Shown here piece after piece: positions 44,743 through 45,266 of a stretch of 45,266 nucleotides of DNA (position 1 is its first letter; each line of letters begins with the position of its first letter). The DNA comes from a virus. Position numbers and translations under genes: made by a program. A model generated the notes under the pieces. It made no database searches. It was given only the letters and a program-made list of their open reading frames with translations, and had not been told where the DNA came from. Location: IMG/VR virus record IMGVR_UViG_3300027861_000050, positions 1-45,266 of that record; one strand, 5' to 3'.

Positions 44743-45266
44743 ATGAAACAATCAGGCGACTATTTTATTAGCTCTGGCAGACTTGGAAAAATGTTCACTC
44801 TGCGACAGACGCAAACGGTATACGGCTTTAACGGCAGTATGTACCAAAAAGACGTATTTATCCAAACGCTATCTAACGACTACGAAAAGGCTTTAGAAAA
44901 GGCTACGGCTATCTGCGGTAAAAAAGGCTTCGGTATAGAGGTTAATACCGTAGAAGACATAGCAGAGCGAACAGCTAAAGACTACGGTACAATGCCTAAC
45001 GGTAAATACGTTAACCTACCTTTTGAAGAGGTAGACGTTAATTATTTAGCTTGGTATTATAGCAACTATGTAAACGTACGTAGCTATGCGAAGACTATAG
45101 AGCGCCTAGAGCCGTTTCTAGTAGATGCAGGCGAGCTAGTTAAAAGAGGCGAAGAGTATTGGACTAAAAAAGACCTAGCAGGCGAGCAGAGGCAAAAAGA
45201 GTACGAGCAAAGAAAGGCCGACAGGCTAGAGGCTAGAAAGGCGCAAAAGTATTACGGTCAGCCGTA
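44743..45266 (+). CDS. Unknown phage protein, N-terminal part (continues at 1-414)
   Basis: The ATG at 44743 has the standard A-rich leader. The frame is open to the window end and joins in frame with base 1 through the 161-base overlap (363 bases lie between 44743 and 45106). The N-terminal part (about residues 1-110) is polar, with GRLGKMFTLRQTQTVYGFNGSMYQKDVF, and has a helical middle. No family is recognised. The whole protein has 258 residues; see the C-terminal part for more. Confidence 0.8.
   Translation, partial: MKQSGDYFISSGRLGKMFTLRQTQTVYGFNGSMYQKDVFIQTLSNDYEKALEKATAICGKKGFGIEVNTVEDIAERTAKDYGTMPNGKYVNLPFEEVDVNYLAWYYSNYVNVRSYAKTIERLEPFLVDAGELVKRGEEYWTKKDLAGEQRQKEYEQRKADRLEARKAQKYYGQP
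45106..45266. repeat. Terminal direct repeat, right copy
   Basis: Same sequence as 1-161 except for G at 45232 (A at 127). Removing one copy leaves a closed molecule of 45105 bases. Confidence 0.95.

Noticed and set aside
1-45266. TAG read as an amino acid (stop-codon recoding)
   Set aside because: TAG is very frequent because of CTAG, but several genes end at TAG with the next gene starting at once (1297-1299, 4000-4002, 11281-11283, 42579-42581), so TAG acts as a stop.

Overview
The window looks like the complete genome of a tailed bacteriophage (about 45.1 kb) infecting a member of the Bacteroidota. The last 161 bases repeat the first 161 with one mismatch, and one gene runs across that junction, so the contig is circular or terminally redundant and closed. 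The host group is inferred from promoters of the Bacteroidota type (TTG, 19 bases, TAnnTTTG, present at least six times), from A-rich leaders without Shine-Dalgarno sequences, and from a Bacteroidota-style signal peptide ending in SQ. The tail is contractile (sheath, tube, Mu-like baseplate) and the head is lambda-like (GpA-type terminase, lambda-type portal, ClpP-like protease with scaffold, decoration protein, E-like capsid). I see no integrase, transposase, repressor, tRNA, CRISPR array or insertion sequence.

Layout. 415-966 is a non-coding region before the packaging genes. 967-4002 holds a small protein and both terminase subunits. 4003-5839 holds small unknown genes with phage promoters and terminators. 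5820-8709, on the minus strand, is a three-gene cassette: methyltransferase, two-domain glycosyltransferase and GT2 glycosyltransferase. 8787-13305 is sheath, tube, frameshifted tail chaperone and tape measure. 13302-22365 is baseplate, fibre and holin-like genes. 22378-28496 is the head and neck module, unusually placed after the baseplate. 28575-34800 is recombination and replication: exonuclease, SSB-like protein, a 540-base origin-like gap with a structured RNA, primase-helicase, SF2 helicase and VRR nuclease. 34886-38308 holds small genes, an M15 endolysin and a spanin-like protein. 38365-42581 is a 7-deazaguanine cluster (folE, a dpdA-like transglycosylase, a histone H1-like protein, queC, queD, queE). 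42666 to the end, continuing at 1-414, holds small genes and a sulfotransferase.

How it fits together. FolE, QueD, QueE and QueC would make preQ0 from GTP, and the dpdA-like enzyme would insert it into phage DNA, probably as protection against host nucleases. The glycosyltransferases, the methyltransferase and perhaps the sulfotransferase look like a surface-modification set. The large glycosyltransferase starts with a domain also found in the protein encoded directly after the capsid gene, which suggests that it docks on the virion. Six near-identical promoter-leaders drive mostly short unknown genes and look like one regulon. A 20-base palindromic element is shared by the two intergenic regions where transcription diverges. 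A three-way-junction RNA ending in a T-run precedes the primase.
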